From Symploca sp. SIO1C2 (lineage in GTDB: Bacteria > Cyanobacteriota > Cyanobacteriia > Cyanobacteriales > Coleofasciculaceae), in the NCBI GenBank assembly GCA_010672925.1, contig JAAHFP010000011.1, positions 1 through 64,000 of the forward strand: a DNA stretch of 64,000 nucleotides, read 5' to 3'. Both the position numbers and the translations under genes were made by a program. Below are positions 37,348 through 46,433 of this stretch, piece after piece. The notes below the pieces were generated by a model. The model did no database searches and had not been told where the DNA came from. It saw only the letters and a program-made list of their open reading frames with translations. Positions within the stretch are counted from its first letter, which is position 1, and each line of letters starts with the position of its first letter.

Positions 37348-38445
37348 CCTTGCCGCATTGATATCGCGGTCGTGTGTTGTGCCACAGTTTAGGCAAGTCC
37401 ACTCTCTAACAGAAAGGTCTAGTTTGCCGCCACGAAAACCACAGCAAGAGCAAGTCTGACTTGTTGGTTCCCAACGGCTAATTACTCGAAACTCACGACC
37501 ATACTTTTCGGCTTTACCTTCTAAATATGTCCGGAATTGCCGCCAACCCAAATCACTGATAGCTCTAGACAGTTTCCGGTTTTTGAGCATTCCTGCAACA
37601 TTCAAATCTTCCAAAACAATCGTTTGGTTTTCACGGATTATCCGGGTTGAAAGTTTGTGCAGAAAATCAGTCCGGGTATCTTTCAATTTCGCTTGCAGTT
37701 TGGCTTGGCGCTTTCTGACACGTTCATAGCGTTTACTTCCTCTCGTCTTCCTAGATAAATTCTTACTCAACCTGCGAAGTCGATTAATTCGCTTATAAAG
37801 TGGTTTTGGGGCATCTATCTTTTGCCCATCATCTAGGGTTGCAAAGGTAGCGATACCCAAATCAATGCCAACACTGTTTTCAGTCTTGGGCAAGACAGAG
37901 GAGGCTATCTCAACAACAAAGCTGACAAAGTATCTACCAGCAGCATCCTTGATAACAGTGACCGACGATGGTTCAAATGGAAGTGGTCTAGACCAGGCAA
38001 TTTTGAGCTTTCCAATCTTGGCTACTTTGAGGCAATCACCCCGTAGAGTAAATCCCCTTTGAGTAAACCTAGCTGACTGTTTGGCGTGACGTTTCTTGAA
38101 CTTTGGGGGTAAAACTTGCTTACCTTTTCGTTGTCCTTTACAGGACTTAAAAAAGTTCTGATAAGCTTGCTCTAAATCATTGAGAGATTGCTGCAAGGGG
38201 ACACAAGAAACCTGAGACAACCACTCGCGCTCTCTAGTTTTCTTGGCTTGAGTAATGAATTGTTTCTGAAGTTCTGAGTTTTGAGGCTTTTTCCCTCCAG
38301 CTTTGTACTGAGTAATACAGAAAGCTAAAGCATCATTCCAGACAACGCGGACACATCCAAACAACTTAGCTAGTGCCATCTGTTGCCCAGGTGTCGGATA
38401 AATTCGATATCGATATCTTGCCTTCATGTTGTTATAATAGCACAA
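37306..38445 (-). CDS. tnpB: TnpB RNA-guided endonuclease, second copy
   Basis: A 379-residue TnpB unlike the copy at 14677. RuvC residues are in GIDLGIATFATL, VLEDLNVAGM and DRDINAARK; the zinc finger is CSCCGFRGG ... CLNCGTTHD. The N-terminus MKARYRYRIYPTPGQQ is the standard TnpB start; five residues before it are optional. It looks complete. Its last 14 codons lie in the right arm of the 364-bp palindrome, and a second copy of the same 3' end faces it. The promoter region is shared with a divergent small ORF at 38373-38603. Confidence 0.9.
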   Translation of the reverse strand: MCYYNNMKARYRYRIYPTPGQQMALAKLFGCVRVVWNDALAFCITQYKAGGKKPQNSELQKQFITQAKKTREREWLSQVSCVPLQQSLNDLEQAYQNFFKSCKGQRKGKQVLPPKFKKRHAKQSARFTQRGFTLRGDCLKVAKIGKLKIAWSRPLPFEPSSVTVIKDAAGRYFVSFVVEIASSVLPKTENSVGIDLGIATFATLDDGQKIDAPKPLYKRINRLRRLSKNLSRKTRGSKRYERVRKRQAKLQAKLKDTRTDFLHKLSTRIIRENQTIVLEDLNVAGMLKNRKLSRAISDLGWRQFRTYLEGKAEKYGREFRVISRWEPTSQTCSCCGFRGGKLDLSVREWTCLNCGTTHDRDINAARKCDSFSRNREIGG

Positions 38446-38603
38446 AGCGACGGCAAAATGGCGGCATAAAAAAATTAACGATTCGATGCTCTGAAAAGGA
38501 AGATGAAAGACTTTTGGTTTATTGCTCCCAAGAAAGCAGAAGCCAAAATGATGTATTAAGGGAGCTAATCAGAAAGCTGAAGATACAGAAAAAGCCGTCC
38601 TAG
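38373..38603 (+). CDS. small RHH-like protein divergent from tnpB
   Basis: The believable part starts near 38465: I-K-K-L-T-I-R-C-S-E-K-E-D, then SQESRSQNDVLRELIRKLK, with the strand-helix-helix pattern of ribbon-helix-helix DNA-binding proteins. Similar small genes accompany tnpB in other cyanobacterial elements. The first ~30 codons overlap tnpB antisense and are probably not translated; no clear ATG exists at the true start, so the start is uncertain. It may regulate the element or be a passenger. The presumed element end lies at about 38605-38650 (AGTTCGCGCAGCG and following). Confidence 0.55.
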   Translation: MPSVAQVSDKFDIDILPSCCYNSTKRRQNGGIKKLTIRCSEKEDERLLVYCSQESRSQNDVLRELIRKLKIQKKPS

Positions 38604-38870
38604 TTCGCGCAGCGTTGCCGAAGGCTAGGACGGGGCTTCAAACCCATTATTTTGTGAAGCATCTTAGCCGCCTGGGAGATCCTTCGCTATTGCTCATGAT
38701 GACTTAATTCCGTTAAGGTGCGTAAGTCCTACAAAATTCAAAACCTCGCTCATTTAACTAGGGCAAAAGTAACTCTAATTAACCCAACTTGTTAGTTACT
38801 GGAGTTTGCGATCACAGTCTTGAGTTTACCAAGGGACTGCCTCTTCGTCTACACCTGTTACCCTGTGTTT
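38604..38870. other. spacer with presumed IS left end
   Basis: The first ~45 bp (TAGTTCGCGCAGCGTTGCCG and GGCTAGGACGGGGCTTCAAA) look like an IS605-type left end. The rest shows no gene. Confidence 0.45.
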
Positions 38871-39923
38871 TTAGGCTGTTTTAATAGTTATACTTTCTAT
38901 TATCACACCATTACCTCCTCCTGAATGATGCAAGGAAAAGCTATTAAATCTTGATCCTGAATACTTGATAATACCTTCTCCATATCCTGTTGTACAGGAT
39001 ATGGTAGTTCCGTTAAAGTCAGTGTTACTTTGATTGGTATATTGAATACTTACAACCCCATTATTTGTAGCGAAATTAGTTAGTGTCTCACTTATATCTA
39101 GCGCACTGAACTGAATTTCAATTGAATCAATCGTTTGTGAGAATTCAAGTGTATAATTACTTGCTTGTGTTGAGCCCGCTCCTAACCAAAGTCCTTTGTA
39201 TTGTGTATAAGGAGAGAACTTAATTGCATCTCCTAAAGTTGAAGTGGTAAGAGTTGTTCCATCAACTGTAACTTGTTCTGGGTTGGCAGAGAAGTTATCT
39301 CCAGCAAAAGTGACAGTTTTTTCTTCATGTCTTTGTAAGAGCTGTATTTCACTAAAGAACACTTCTTGTTCAGAGCAATCAAAAAAGGCAAAATGCCCGT
39401 CAGAAAACTTATTGTTAATCTCAAATTCTAATTGGTCATCAACCCAGACTTCTACCTTGTCGTTGTTAAACGCAAACTTAAACTGATAAGGTTTATGGTG
39501 TTGCCAGGCTGTTGTTCCTAAGGTATTAGCTGTAGCGACTACTGGTAATTTTAGAAAATCAAGGAAGTGAGGAATTCCCTTGACGCAGCATAATTTAAGT
39601 CCAGGTCTTTTTAATTGAGCAGACCAAGTAAGCAGCAAAAACTCAGCATTTGTGTTGTTCGTATCTCCTGGCTGAAAATTCAAAGCGAAGCCAATGAAAT
39701 CATTATCATAATTTGTCTCTACTTCTACCTTAACTGAAATGCTCTTCTCTAAACTATTAAAATCACTGTAGAAGAAAGAGGGACTAGCATTTTTAGTTTG
39801 AGATACTGATAGCCCATCACTAGCGATTTCCCACTCAGCTACCTCTTGTTTATATTTATCCGCTCCAATTTGAGCTGGGTCATACCCTTCTATTGTCCAT
39901 TTCGCTAAATCAATTGTATTCAT
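38871..39923 (-). CDS. lectin/LamG-like protein, uncharacterised
   Basis: A 350-residue acidic, beta-rich protein without a signal peptide. Residues about 40-200 resemble the thrombospondin-C/concanavalin-like jelly roll: DFIGFALNFQPGDTNNTNAE then FLLLTWSAQLKRPGLKL, and a closing strand HFAFFDCSEQEVFFSEI. The C-terminal half (about 215-350) is a second beta-sandwich with WLGAGSTQASNYTLEFSQ and SFSLHHSGGGNG. It could bind carbohydrate or proteins at the surface, but how it would be exported is not visible. It stands alone between IS elements and repeat-rich DNA. Confidence 0.6.
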   Translation of the reverse strand: MNTIDLAKWTIEGYDPAQIGADKYKQEVAEWEIASDGLSVSQTKNASPSFFYSDFNSLEKSISVKVEVETNYDNDFIGFALNFQPGDTNNTNAEFLLLTWSAQLKRPGLKLCCVKGIPHFLDFLKLPVVATANTLGTTAWQHHKPYQFKFAFNNDKVEVWVDDQLEFEINNKFSDGHFAFFDCSEQEVFFSEIQLLQRHEEKTVTFAGDNFSANPEQVTVDGTTLTTSTLGDAIKFSPYTQYKGLWLGAGSTQASNYTLEFSQTIDSIEIQFSALDISETLTNFATNNGVVSIQYTNQSNTDFNGTTISCTTGYGEGIIKYSGSRFNSFSLHHSGGGNGVIIESITIKTA

Positions 39924-40659
39924 AGCTTAAAATTACATTCTTATCTTAAATAAACATTGGTGCAAGATTTCAGTAATACTAACAATCTCAAGTCCTGACG
40001 GATATCCCTCAATAGGAGGAAAGGAAAAAAGCTTGACTATAGATTCTTTAGACCCAACCTACAGTTTTAAAGGAAATTCATGGATATCCTAATCTTTGGT
40101 TCAACTAGTTGTGCGTTCAAACAAGACAATCAGGGTTACAAGATTATCCTTTTATAAAATAATAAATCCTACCAATCTTGGGGGAATTTGAATTATTTTT
40201 TACGTTCTCTGAGAACCGGATTTGGTATCACTGGGTAGGGTGAACGAAATTTTGGGTGGGATTTCTTGAGCTTTGTCTCCAAAAATTATCAGTTCTCCCT
40301 TCTTCCTCCGCTCCTCCGCCCCTCTGCTCCTCCGCCCCTCCGCTCCTCCGCCCCTCTGCCCCCTGACAAGGGTAGGTTTTTTACTTTCGGGTTGGGACAA
40401 GACAAGGGGGACAAGGAAGACAAGGTGACAAGGGAGTAAAACCGTACAAAATCCTGTTCGGTTCGCCAAAATTGTTGATGTTAAAAAGCCCAGTTTTTCG
40501 TACAAAATCCTCCTTGTCTACTTTCCTTCTTTCCTTCCTTGTCTCATTTTCACCTAAATATTAAAAACCTACCCTTGTGAGCCCTCCGCCCCTCCGCCCC
40601 TCTGCTCCTCCGCTCCCCACCCTTTTTTTCGCTCACCCCACTGGGTATTTCCTAAGAGC
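39924..40659. repeat. repeat-rich spacer with inverted AAAACCTACCCTTGTC pair
   Basis: No gene. At 40366-40385 GACAAGGGTAGGTTTTTTAC and at 40561-40580 its inverted form TAAAAACCTACCCTTGTGAG flank 175 bp. Outside each arm lies a CTCCGCCCCT-type tandem run (40310-40362 and 40581-40615). The inner part has GGACAAGGAAGACAAGG units and two GTACAAAATCCT copies (40442 and 40500). A third copy of the arm sequence is at 16026-16045. Open frames here are repeat artefacts. Confidence 0.7.
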
Positions 40660-41187
40660 CTAGGACTCAAATTCGGCTGCCATCGTTTGCCAAAACTGCT
40701 TGATATCTTGGCGCGATCGCAAATGGAAAACTCGTTTTGTGGCTTTAGCCTTTTCCACATAAGTCCGGTACCTGGGTGTCAACTTTGTATGACATAGCCA
40801 GACGGTGTAGTAGCTGTTCAGCGTGCTTCGCAAAAGTGGGCTGTGCTCCGGCCAACCGGCGGGGGGCACCCAAGCAGCTTTAAGAAATCGTTTTGTTACC
40901 CACCAATAATGCCGCAGCACGGGCATATCAAGATATACCAAGGTGTCAGCCACTGCCAAACGGTTCCACACTGTATCCAGGGAAACAAACCCATCGATGA
41001 TCCAGCTGTCTTGTTGCAGAAGGTTATTATGGGCGGCTTTGAACTCAGTGTGGGGGACTTCGCCGCCACCGGGCTGGTACTTCAGCAAATCAAGCGGTAT
41101 CCAGGGTAATCCGGTCATTTCAGCAAGCCGCTGGCTAAGGGTGGACTTTCCTCCGCCCGCATTACCAAATACAGCAACTTTTTTCAT
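40660..41187 (-). CDS. P-loop NTPase, adenylate-kinase-like (FlaR/topology-modulation type)
   Basis: A 175-residue small kinase-like ATPase: Walker A GNAGGGKSTLSQRLA at the N-terminus, then the substrate-side LPWIPLDLLKYQPGG and WIIDGFVSLDTVWNRLAVAD with LVYLDMPVLRHYW, followed by an arginine-rich C-terminal half. The pattern matches proteins annotated as adenylate kinases or topology-modulation FlaR-like proteins. The real substrate is unknown. It lies 19 bp after a methyltransferase on the same strand, probably in one transcript. Confidence 0.78.
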   Translation of the reverse strand: MKKVAVFGNAGGGKSTLSQRLAEMTGLPWIPLDLLKYQPGGGEVPHTEFKAAHNNLLQQDSWIIDGFVSLDTVWNRLAVADTLVYLDMPVLRHYWWVTKRFLKAAWVPPAGWPEHSPLLRSTLNSYYTVWLCHTKLTPRYRTYVEKAKATKRVFHLRSRQDIKQFWQTMAAEFES

Positions 41188-41206
41188 AGGTATTCAACAT
41201 TCAACT

Positions 41207-41854
41207 CTACTCAGCCTTCTTCGCCACGATGAACACGATTTTCGCTTTACCTATTGGCGAATTGTAATCACCCGCTTGCCATTGGCAATTAAGCGCAAAC
41301 CCCGCATCAGTCAAACTTTTCTCTAAGTCTTTTATCGTAAAGACTTTTACTAACGGAAAAAGCCCCAAGAACTTACCAATGGGTGCAATCAGCTTGAACC
41401 AAGCTATCGTATCCCCCAGGCATACTGTACTGGTGATGAAAAGTCCGCCAGGTTGGAGCATATTATAGACCTTGGCGATTACCTCTTCCTTATTGTCTAG
41501 TAGATGTAAAACATTCAGTCCCAACACAGCATCGTAAGTTCTATCGGGGACCCTCAGCTCATCAATGCTGGCTTGCTCAAAAGTGATGTTTTGGATGTTC
41601 TGGGTATCGGCTTTCCCTTGGGCAATCTCAATCATGTTTGATGAGAAATCAATGGCTTGGATATGTTGCACATAAGGGGCATGAGCAATGGCTGTCGATC
41701 CGGTTCCGCAACCAAACTCCAGGACTTCCATACTGGGTTGAAAATACTCTCGCGTAATCTGTAGTTTCTTCTGGTAGGCTGCTTCATCCGCGATAGGTTG
41801 TCTTGAATAACCTTCGGCGATTTTGTTCCAAAATTTAGCTGAAGAGTTCATCAT
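41207..41854 (-). CDS. class I SAM-dependent methyltransferase
   Basis: A 215-residue methyltransferase of the UbiE/type-11 style. Motif I is VLEFGCGTGS, followed by the acidic loop IQAIDFSSNMIEIAQ and motif post-II YDAVLGLNVLHLL, then LQPGGLFITSTVCLGD. The N-terminus FWNKIAEGYSRQP is typical of this group. The substrate is not deducible. Transcribed leftward with the P-loop gene downstream; not obviously part of the cluster that begins at 42379 on the other strand. Confidence 0.88.
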   Translation of the reverse strand: MMNSSAKFWNKIAEGYSRQPIADEAAYQKKLQITREYFQPSMEVLEFGCGTGSTAIAHAPYVQHIQAIDFSSNMIEIAQGKADTQNIQNITFEQASIDELRVPDRTYDAVLGLNVLHLLDNKEEVIAKVYNMLQPGGLFITSTVCLGDTIAWFKLIAPIGKFLGLFPLVKVFTIKDLEKSLTDAGFALNCQWQAGDYNSPIGKAKIVFIVAKKAE

Positions 41855-42378
41855 ATCCTCTTTGATTTAATTAAACGGTTTCTTCAATTTCTCGCATCTG
41901 AGGCACGTCCATAAAAATTATGCTTCCTGATTGCTTGAGTAGCTCTTGGGAGCTGGGTTACGCCACCGCAAGGCCGACCAAATGATGAATGATAAAGCTG
42001 CGATTTCTATGAACATGTGAAAGGTATCGTCAAACACTTAACCTGTAGACCTTAGAGGTGACCGATATCGGTTTTTTAAACACCACTAGTTTCAAGCATA
42101 CTACAAAAGCCACAGAGTAGTACAAAAAAACTAAAATAATTCCACCCTCGAACATTCTAAAGTCGTACAGTTCACTTTCTGTATGGATGACTGGCATACT
42201 AATAAAGAGGTAGATATTTTTCTCAATAATCCCCCTTTCTTCGCCATAATGCATCACTTGGGCATCACCATTTTGTCCAAAGTTCAATCAAAGCAGAAAT
42301 GGCTCAGATCACCCGGCGATCGCAGATCTAAATGATTTGCTGCCGGGACCCAAACCGAACACGACAGGATATAATTCA
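41855..42378. other. spacer with fragmentary small membrane ORFs
   Basis: On the leftward strand, 42030-42287 could encode an 85-residue protein with one strong hydrophobic segment (GIILVFLYYSVAFVVCLKLV). Overlapping its end, a GTG-started 38-codon frame (about 41924-42042) has a second segment (IEIAALSFIIWSALRWR). They may be one small membrane protein broken by a frameshift, or noise. Nothing else is seen. Confidence 0.35.
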
Positions 42379-42795
42379 ATGCTACTTGGCAAGTGCCTAC
42401 AGCCGCAGATCCTCGCATCCGTCTACAAGATGGGACATGGGTCGAGGATTCTTATTGCTGATGCTGGCTATCCGTGCATCACGGGTGTTCCTCCCTCAGC
42501 GGACAAGGTCTGGCTCAATCTAGCGCCTGGAAAGGTGCTCGTGACGGACGTTCTGGAAGCTCTCACGTCTGTCATACCTATTGAGAAGGCGGAGGTGATG
42601 CACCCAACTAAAGGCTTCGATCCTGAGCAAGAAGTCTTCCCCGAAATCCGAAAGCTCCTGCCCAAAGACCTGGAATTGACTAAGACCGAGAATTTCGAAT
42701 TCTATGATCGTGCACGACACAAGTATACGGCGCTCTTGATCGCCACTGGCGAGCCACGCAACTGGGCCAATCTGCTGCTCACGGTCGGGGTGTAG
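42379..42795 (+). CDS. RbsD/FucU-family mutarotase-like protein
   Basis: A 138-residue protein that aligns from MLLGKCLQPQILASVYKMGH with the RbsD/FucU family, which interconverts pyranose/furanose or anomers of ribose or fucose. The family's catalytic-type His in K-M-G-H-G, the following LIADAGYP and a conserved C-terminal region with YTALLIATGEPRNW are present. I start at ATG 42379; an upstream TTG (42337) adds 14 residues without family match. It is the first rightward gene before the NRPS (212 bp gap), suggesting that a free or phospho-sugar may belong to the pathway, but it could be unrelated. Confidence 0.8.
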   Translation: MLLGKCLQPQILASVYKMGHGSRILIADAGYPCITGVPPSADKVWLNLAPGKVLVTDVLEALTSVIPIEKAEVMHPTKGFDPEQEVFPEIRKLLPKDLELTKTENFEFYDRARHKYTALLIATGEPRNWANLLLTVGV

Positions 42796-42867
42796 CAAGG
42801 TGTTTGGGCATGGTGCACAAGTATCGTAAAAAAATGGCTTTTGATAAGTCTTTTTTTGTCTGATTTT

Positions 42868-43011
42868 ATGCAGGAGGAAGGAAGACTATTTCTGTTCCGT
42901 CTGTTCCTGATCTTAAGGGGCCACATCTTGTACTTTGTGGTCCATTTAGGTATTACAAGCATAAACTTCTTTATTTTAGGGAATGCCGCACTAATCCAGG
43001 GATTTGTATGA
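42868..43011 (+). CDS. possible 47-residue hydrophobic leader ORF coupled to NRPS
   Basis: ATG 42868 opens a 47-codon frame whose stop overlaps the NRPS start as ATGA (43008-43011). The peptide is hydrophobic (LFRLFLILRGHILYFVVHLG). Coupled overlap suggests it might be translated, but there is no homology and no strong ribosome site. It could also be chance. Confidence 0.3.
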   Translation: MQEEGRLFLFRLFLILRGHILYFVVHLGITSINFFILGNAALIQGFV

Positions 43012-46000
43012 ACGACACGAGTTTTGATTATTGGAAGCTGCAACTTGGTGATGTAGTGTTTGTACTCAACCTGCCAAGCGACAGTTCAACCTCACGCCAA
43101 CAGATCCATAAGCAACTGTCAGAAACTGAAATACTTTTTTCTGAGTCTCTTAGCCAATCACTCCAATCACTTGATGGGCTTCTAAAACCGTTTGGTCAGA
43201 GTGATAAATCGTTATTAACCATATTTTTATCTATATACAGTATTGTTTTAAATCGCTATACGAGTCAGGCAGACATTGTCATTGGGACATTGCCAATATA
43301 CGATTGTTCAACATTAGAAGATGCGGAGAGTTCTTCATCAAACAGTGTGGGTATCCGAGTTGTTCTAGATACATCAATGACGTTTCGTGAACTTCTCAAA
43401 CAGGTGCACACAACCCTTAGGCGAGCCCATGCTCACCAAGACCTCTCTTTTGATGCGTTTGCGGAAATCATATCGAGTGAACAAGGTTATCCTCCATCCA
43501 AACTTCAGGTCTTTCTGGGATTAGCAGGTTTACAGCAACAGGGTGGTTCTGATACCATAAATTCGTCTCAGTATTTGTGGAATTCTGGTGAAAAATATGA
43601 CATGGCACTATGGATTTCAGGCCATCAAACCAGACTATGTCTCCGAGCCGTTTATAACAATGCACTTTTTTCAAATGTACGAATAAAGTGCATGCTAGAT
43701 CAATTTTATAAGCTATTAGAACAAGCGATTCGTCAACCTGATGCAAGTATCGCATCCTATTCATTAATTACCCCTGAATCTAAAACACATCTGCCTGACC
43801 CTAGTCTTCCGATTTCTCCGCCTGTATATAACCTCGTCGGGCAACAGTTTCTCAAGCACGCATCTGTCCATCCAAACAACCCAGCCGTTCGGCAGTATGG
43901 CAGAAGTTGTACCTATGGTGAGCTGCGTCAGCGTGCAGAAACCGTAGCCCATCGTCTTCTGCTTGAAGGCCTTGAACGGGGTGAAGTTGTAGCGATTTAT
44001 GGGTCCCGTAGCCTTGGTCTGATTACCGGAATACTGGGGGTCATGTTAGGCGGTGGCGCGTTTCTACTGATCGATCCTAACTTTCCCTTAAAGCGCATAA
44101 AGGTCATGCTGCAACAGGCGGCTGTCAACTATGGGATTTCAATCTCCGGTTCCCCGGTTCCCGATCTGCCTGAATTCACCACGTCTCCGCTAAGCATAAA
44201 TGCCGAAAGTGGCGAAATAGAACCTTCCCACCAAACAGCAAAAGCCCACGGTCAGGTGCTTCCAGACGTGCAAGCCGACGATCCCGCCTGCGTCTTTTTT
44301 ACATCGGGAACCACAGGAACGCCAAAGGGTATTCTTAGCGATCAAAAATCTTTGGCTCACTTTCTGAGCTGGCAACGGGAGACATTTGCGATTGACTCAG
44401 CCGACCGCTGTGCCCACTTAACAGCCGTTTCCTTTGATGTCGTGCTGCGCGACATTTTTCTTCCGCTTACCAGCGGAGCGGTTTTATGCATCCCTGATGC
44501 ATTAACCATGCCTCCTGAAAAAATCCTGAATTGGCTTCAAGAGGAACAGATTACATCATTCAATATCGTACCGACACTGGCGCAATTCTGGCTCGACTAT
44601 GCTCCAGTGGGGTTTTCACTGGAGTCACTGCGATGGGTTTTCTTTGCCGGTGAGCCGCTGACTGATCGGCTCATAAATCAATGGCAGAAAACCTTTGTTG
44701 GTGGGGGACGCATTGTCAACTTTTACGGTCAAACGGAAACAGGTTTGGCGAAATGCTGCTACCAGACCTCCGAAGGCATTTACGCTGGCGTTCAACCTGT
44801 GGGGCGAGCATTGCCCTACGCGCAAGCCTTGGTTCTCTCCCCAAACGACCATCTATGTGGCGTAGGAGAGGTCGGGGAAATTGTCTTCCGTACTCCATTT
44901 ATGACGTCTGGCTACCTGAGCCAAGCTGCGGAGCGAAATAGTTTTCGTCCCAACCCGTTCACCAGCGATCCGACTGACCTGCTTTACTATACCGGCGATA
45001 TCGGACGATATCACCCCCTTGGAATTCTTGAGATTTTAGGACGGTCTGACGATCAGGTGAAAATCAGCGGTGTCCGGATCGAACCAGCGGAGACAACTGT
45101 AGTCCTGTCCAGCCATCCAGCCGTGCGAAGTTGTGTTGTTATTCCTCTTCGTTCCAAGGACCGTTTGCCTTATCTGGTGGCCTACGTCGTTCCTTCAACG
45201 TCTAAGCCTGAAAATGAATGCCGCAATGAATTGAAGGCATTTTTAACCGAACGGCTTCCTACAGCCTTTGTGCCCTCAACGTTTGTTTTTCTAACGGAAT
45301 TACCGAGGAAAGTTAATGGCAAGATTGATCGACAGGCCCTGCCGATTCCCGAGCATCAATCTGAAGTCATCGCAGATGAAGCACTTCCCCCCCGAAACCT
45401 GGCCGAGCGCCGTCTGGCTTCGATTTGGGAACGCATCCTCAACAGAAGCCCCATCAACCTTCACGATAACTTTTTCGATCTAGGTGGAACGTCTATGCAA
45501 GCGTTGTATCTAGTTGCAGAAATCGAGCGACAGTTTGGGTTAACGTTTTCCCTAGACGTTTTGATTGAATCTCCTGTGTTGGAGCAGTTAGCTGCACAAG
45601 TCGCAACTGGAGGCGTTTCCACTGGTGCCTATGTCACCTTAGTAAAAGAAGGGAAAAATCCCCCATTATTTTGTGTGTCTGGAACGGGGGGGCATGTTTT
45701 TCGACTGCGTCCCTTTGCAGTTCATCTACAAACCGATCAACCGGTTTATGGCTTACATTTTCCCGGCATTGATGGTCACGAAGAACCATGCGAGACCGTT
45801 GAAGATGTGGCGATCGCCATGCTCGAAAAGATTCGGGCAAAGCAGCCGCAAGGCCCCTATTATTTAGCTGGCTACTCCTATGGTGGGCAAATTTGTTACG
45901 AGATGGCCCAGCGGTTGACTGCGGCTGGAGAACACGTTGGCCTCCTTATCCTTCTAGATACATTTGCTCATCCTCCAATTACTGCGGATTACAATGAAAA

Positions 46001-46328
46001 ACTTTTAGCCATGATTAAAGCTGAAGAGGAAGAAGAAGTCTTTGTATTTGACCATCTCAGAAAGATTCTCGAAGCCAACCAACATGCTGAAAAAATATAT
46101 TCTCCGCCCGTGGATATTTGTGGAAAAGTAGCCTTGTTTAGAACCGATCAATCTCACGCCGTTCAAAACTCTCCGACGCTAGATTGGGCGCCTTTAGTGC
46201 CATCAGGTGTAACCATTTATCCAGTACAGGGGACCCATGACACGATGGTTGAAGACCCCTATGCCAAAGGGCTAGCGGAGAAAGTTCGCATGGCACTTTT
46301 GAAAGAGCTGAAAGGTGTAAGCGGTTAG
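43008..46328 (+). CDS. NRPS module: truncated C - A - PCP - TE
   Basis: A 1106-residue nonribosomal peptide synthetase. Residues 1-260 correspond only to the C-terminal half of a condensation domain (LLTIFLSIYSIVLNRYTSQAD, FRELLKQV); the N-terminal half with the catalytic HHxxxDG is absent, so it cannot form peptide bonds in the usual way. The adenylation domain (about 275-775) has FFTSGTTGTPKG, YGQTETG, YYTGDIGRYH and K in KVNGKID. A carrier domain follows (FFDLGGTSMQ, phosphopantetheine Ser near 820), then a type I thioesterase with GYSYGG and a C-terminal GTHDTMV. The A-domain core reads SFDVVLRDIF, placing Arg where phenylalanine-type codes have Trp239, so the substrate is unusual or unpredictable. 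One amino acid would be loaded and released by TE. Confidence 0.9.
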   Translation: MNDTSFDYWKLQLGDVVFVLNLPSDSSTSRQQIHKQLSETEILFSESLSQSLQSLDGLLKPFGQSDKSLLTIFLSIYSIVLNRYTSQADIVIGTLPIYDCSTLEDAESSSSNSVGIRVVLDTSMTFRELLKQVHTTLRRAHAHQDLSFDAFAEIISSEQGYPPSKLQVFLGLAGLQQQGGSDTINSSQYLWNSGEKYDMALWISGHQTRLCLRAVYNNALFSNVRIKCMLDQFYKLLEQAIRQPDASIASYSLITPESKTHLPDPSLPISPPVYNLVGQQFLKHASVHPNNPAVRQYGRSCTYGELRQRAETVAHRLLLEGLERGEVVAIYGSRSLGLITGILGVMLGGGAFLLIDPNFPLKRIKVMLQQAAVNYGISISGSPVPDLPEFTTSPLSINAESGEIEPSHQTAKAHGQVLPDVQADDPACVFFTSGTTGTPKGILSDQKSLAHFLSWQRETFAIDSADRCAHLTAVSFDVVLRDIFLPLTSGAVLCIPDALTMPPEKILNWLQEEQITSFNIVPTLAQFWLDYAPVGFSLESLRWVFFAGEPLTDRLINQWQKTFVGGGRIVNFYGQTETGLAKCCYQTSEGIYAGVQPVGRALPYAQALVLSPNDHLCGVGEVGEIVFRTPFMTSGYLSQAAERNSFRPNPFTSDPTDLLYYTGDIGRYHPLGILEILGRSDDQVKISGVRIEPAETTVVLSSHPAVRSCVVIPLRSKDRLPYLVAYVVPSTSKPENECRNELKAFLTERLPTAFVPSTFVFLTELPRKVNGKIDRQALPIPEHQSEVIADEALPPRNLAERRLASIWERILNRSPINLHDNFFDLGGTSMQALYLVAEIERQFGLTFSLDVLIESPVLEQLAAQVATGGVSTGAYVTLVKEGKNPPLFCVSGTGGHVFRLRPFAVHLQTDQPVYGLHFPGIDGHEEPCETVEDVAIAMLEKIRAKQPQGPYYLAGYSYGGQICYEMAQRLTAAGEHVGLLILLDTFAHPPITADYNEKLLAMIKAEEEEEVFVFDHLRKILEANQHAEKIYSPPVDICGKVALFRTDQSHAVQNSPTLDWAPLVPSGVTIYPVQGTHDTMVEDPYAKGLAEKVRMALLKELKGVSG

Positions 46329-46433
46329 ACCTTTCAATGGCTTAGCTGTACCTTGCCGCAGATGAGGTACAGCCACCAAAGTACGCCAAAAAAGTGAATT
46401 TTAGTTTAGTAGAACGTTTACGGGAGCTGATAC

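Noticed and set aside
40200-40505. Open frame of 101 codons with Gly/Arg/Glu repeats
   Set aside because: It is a by-product of the CTCCGCCCCT tandem and neighbouring repeats; no family likeness, no ribosome site.
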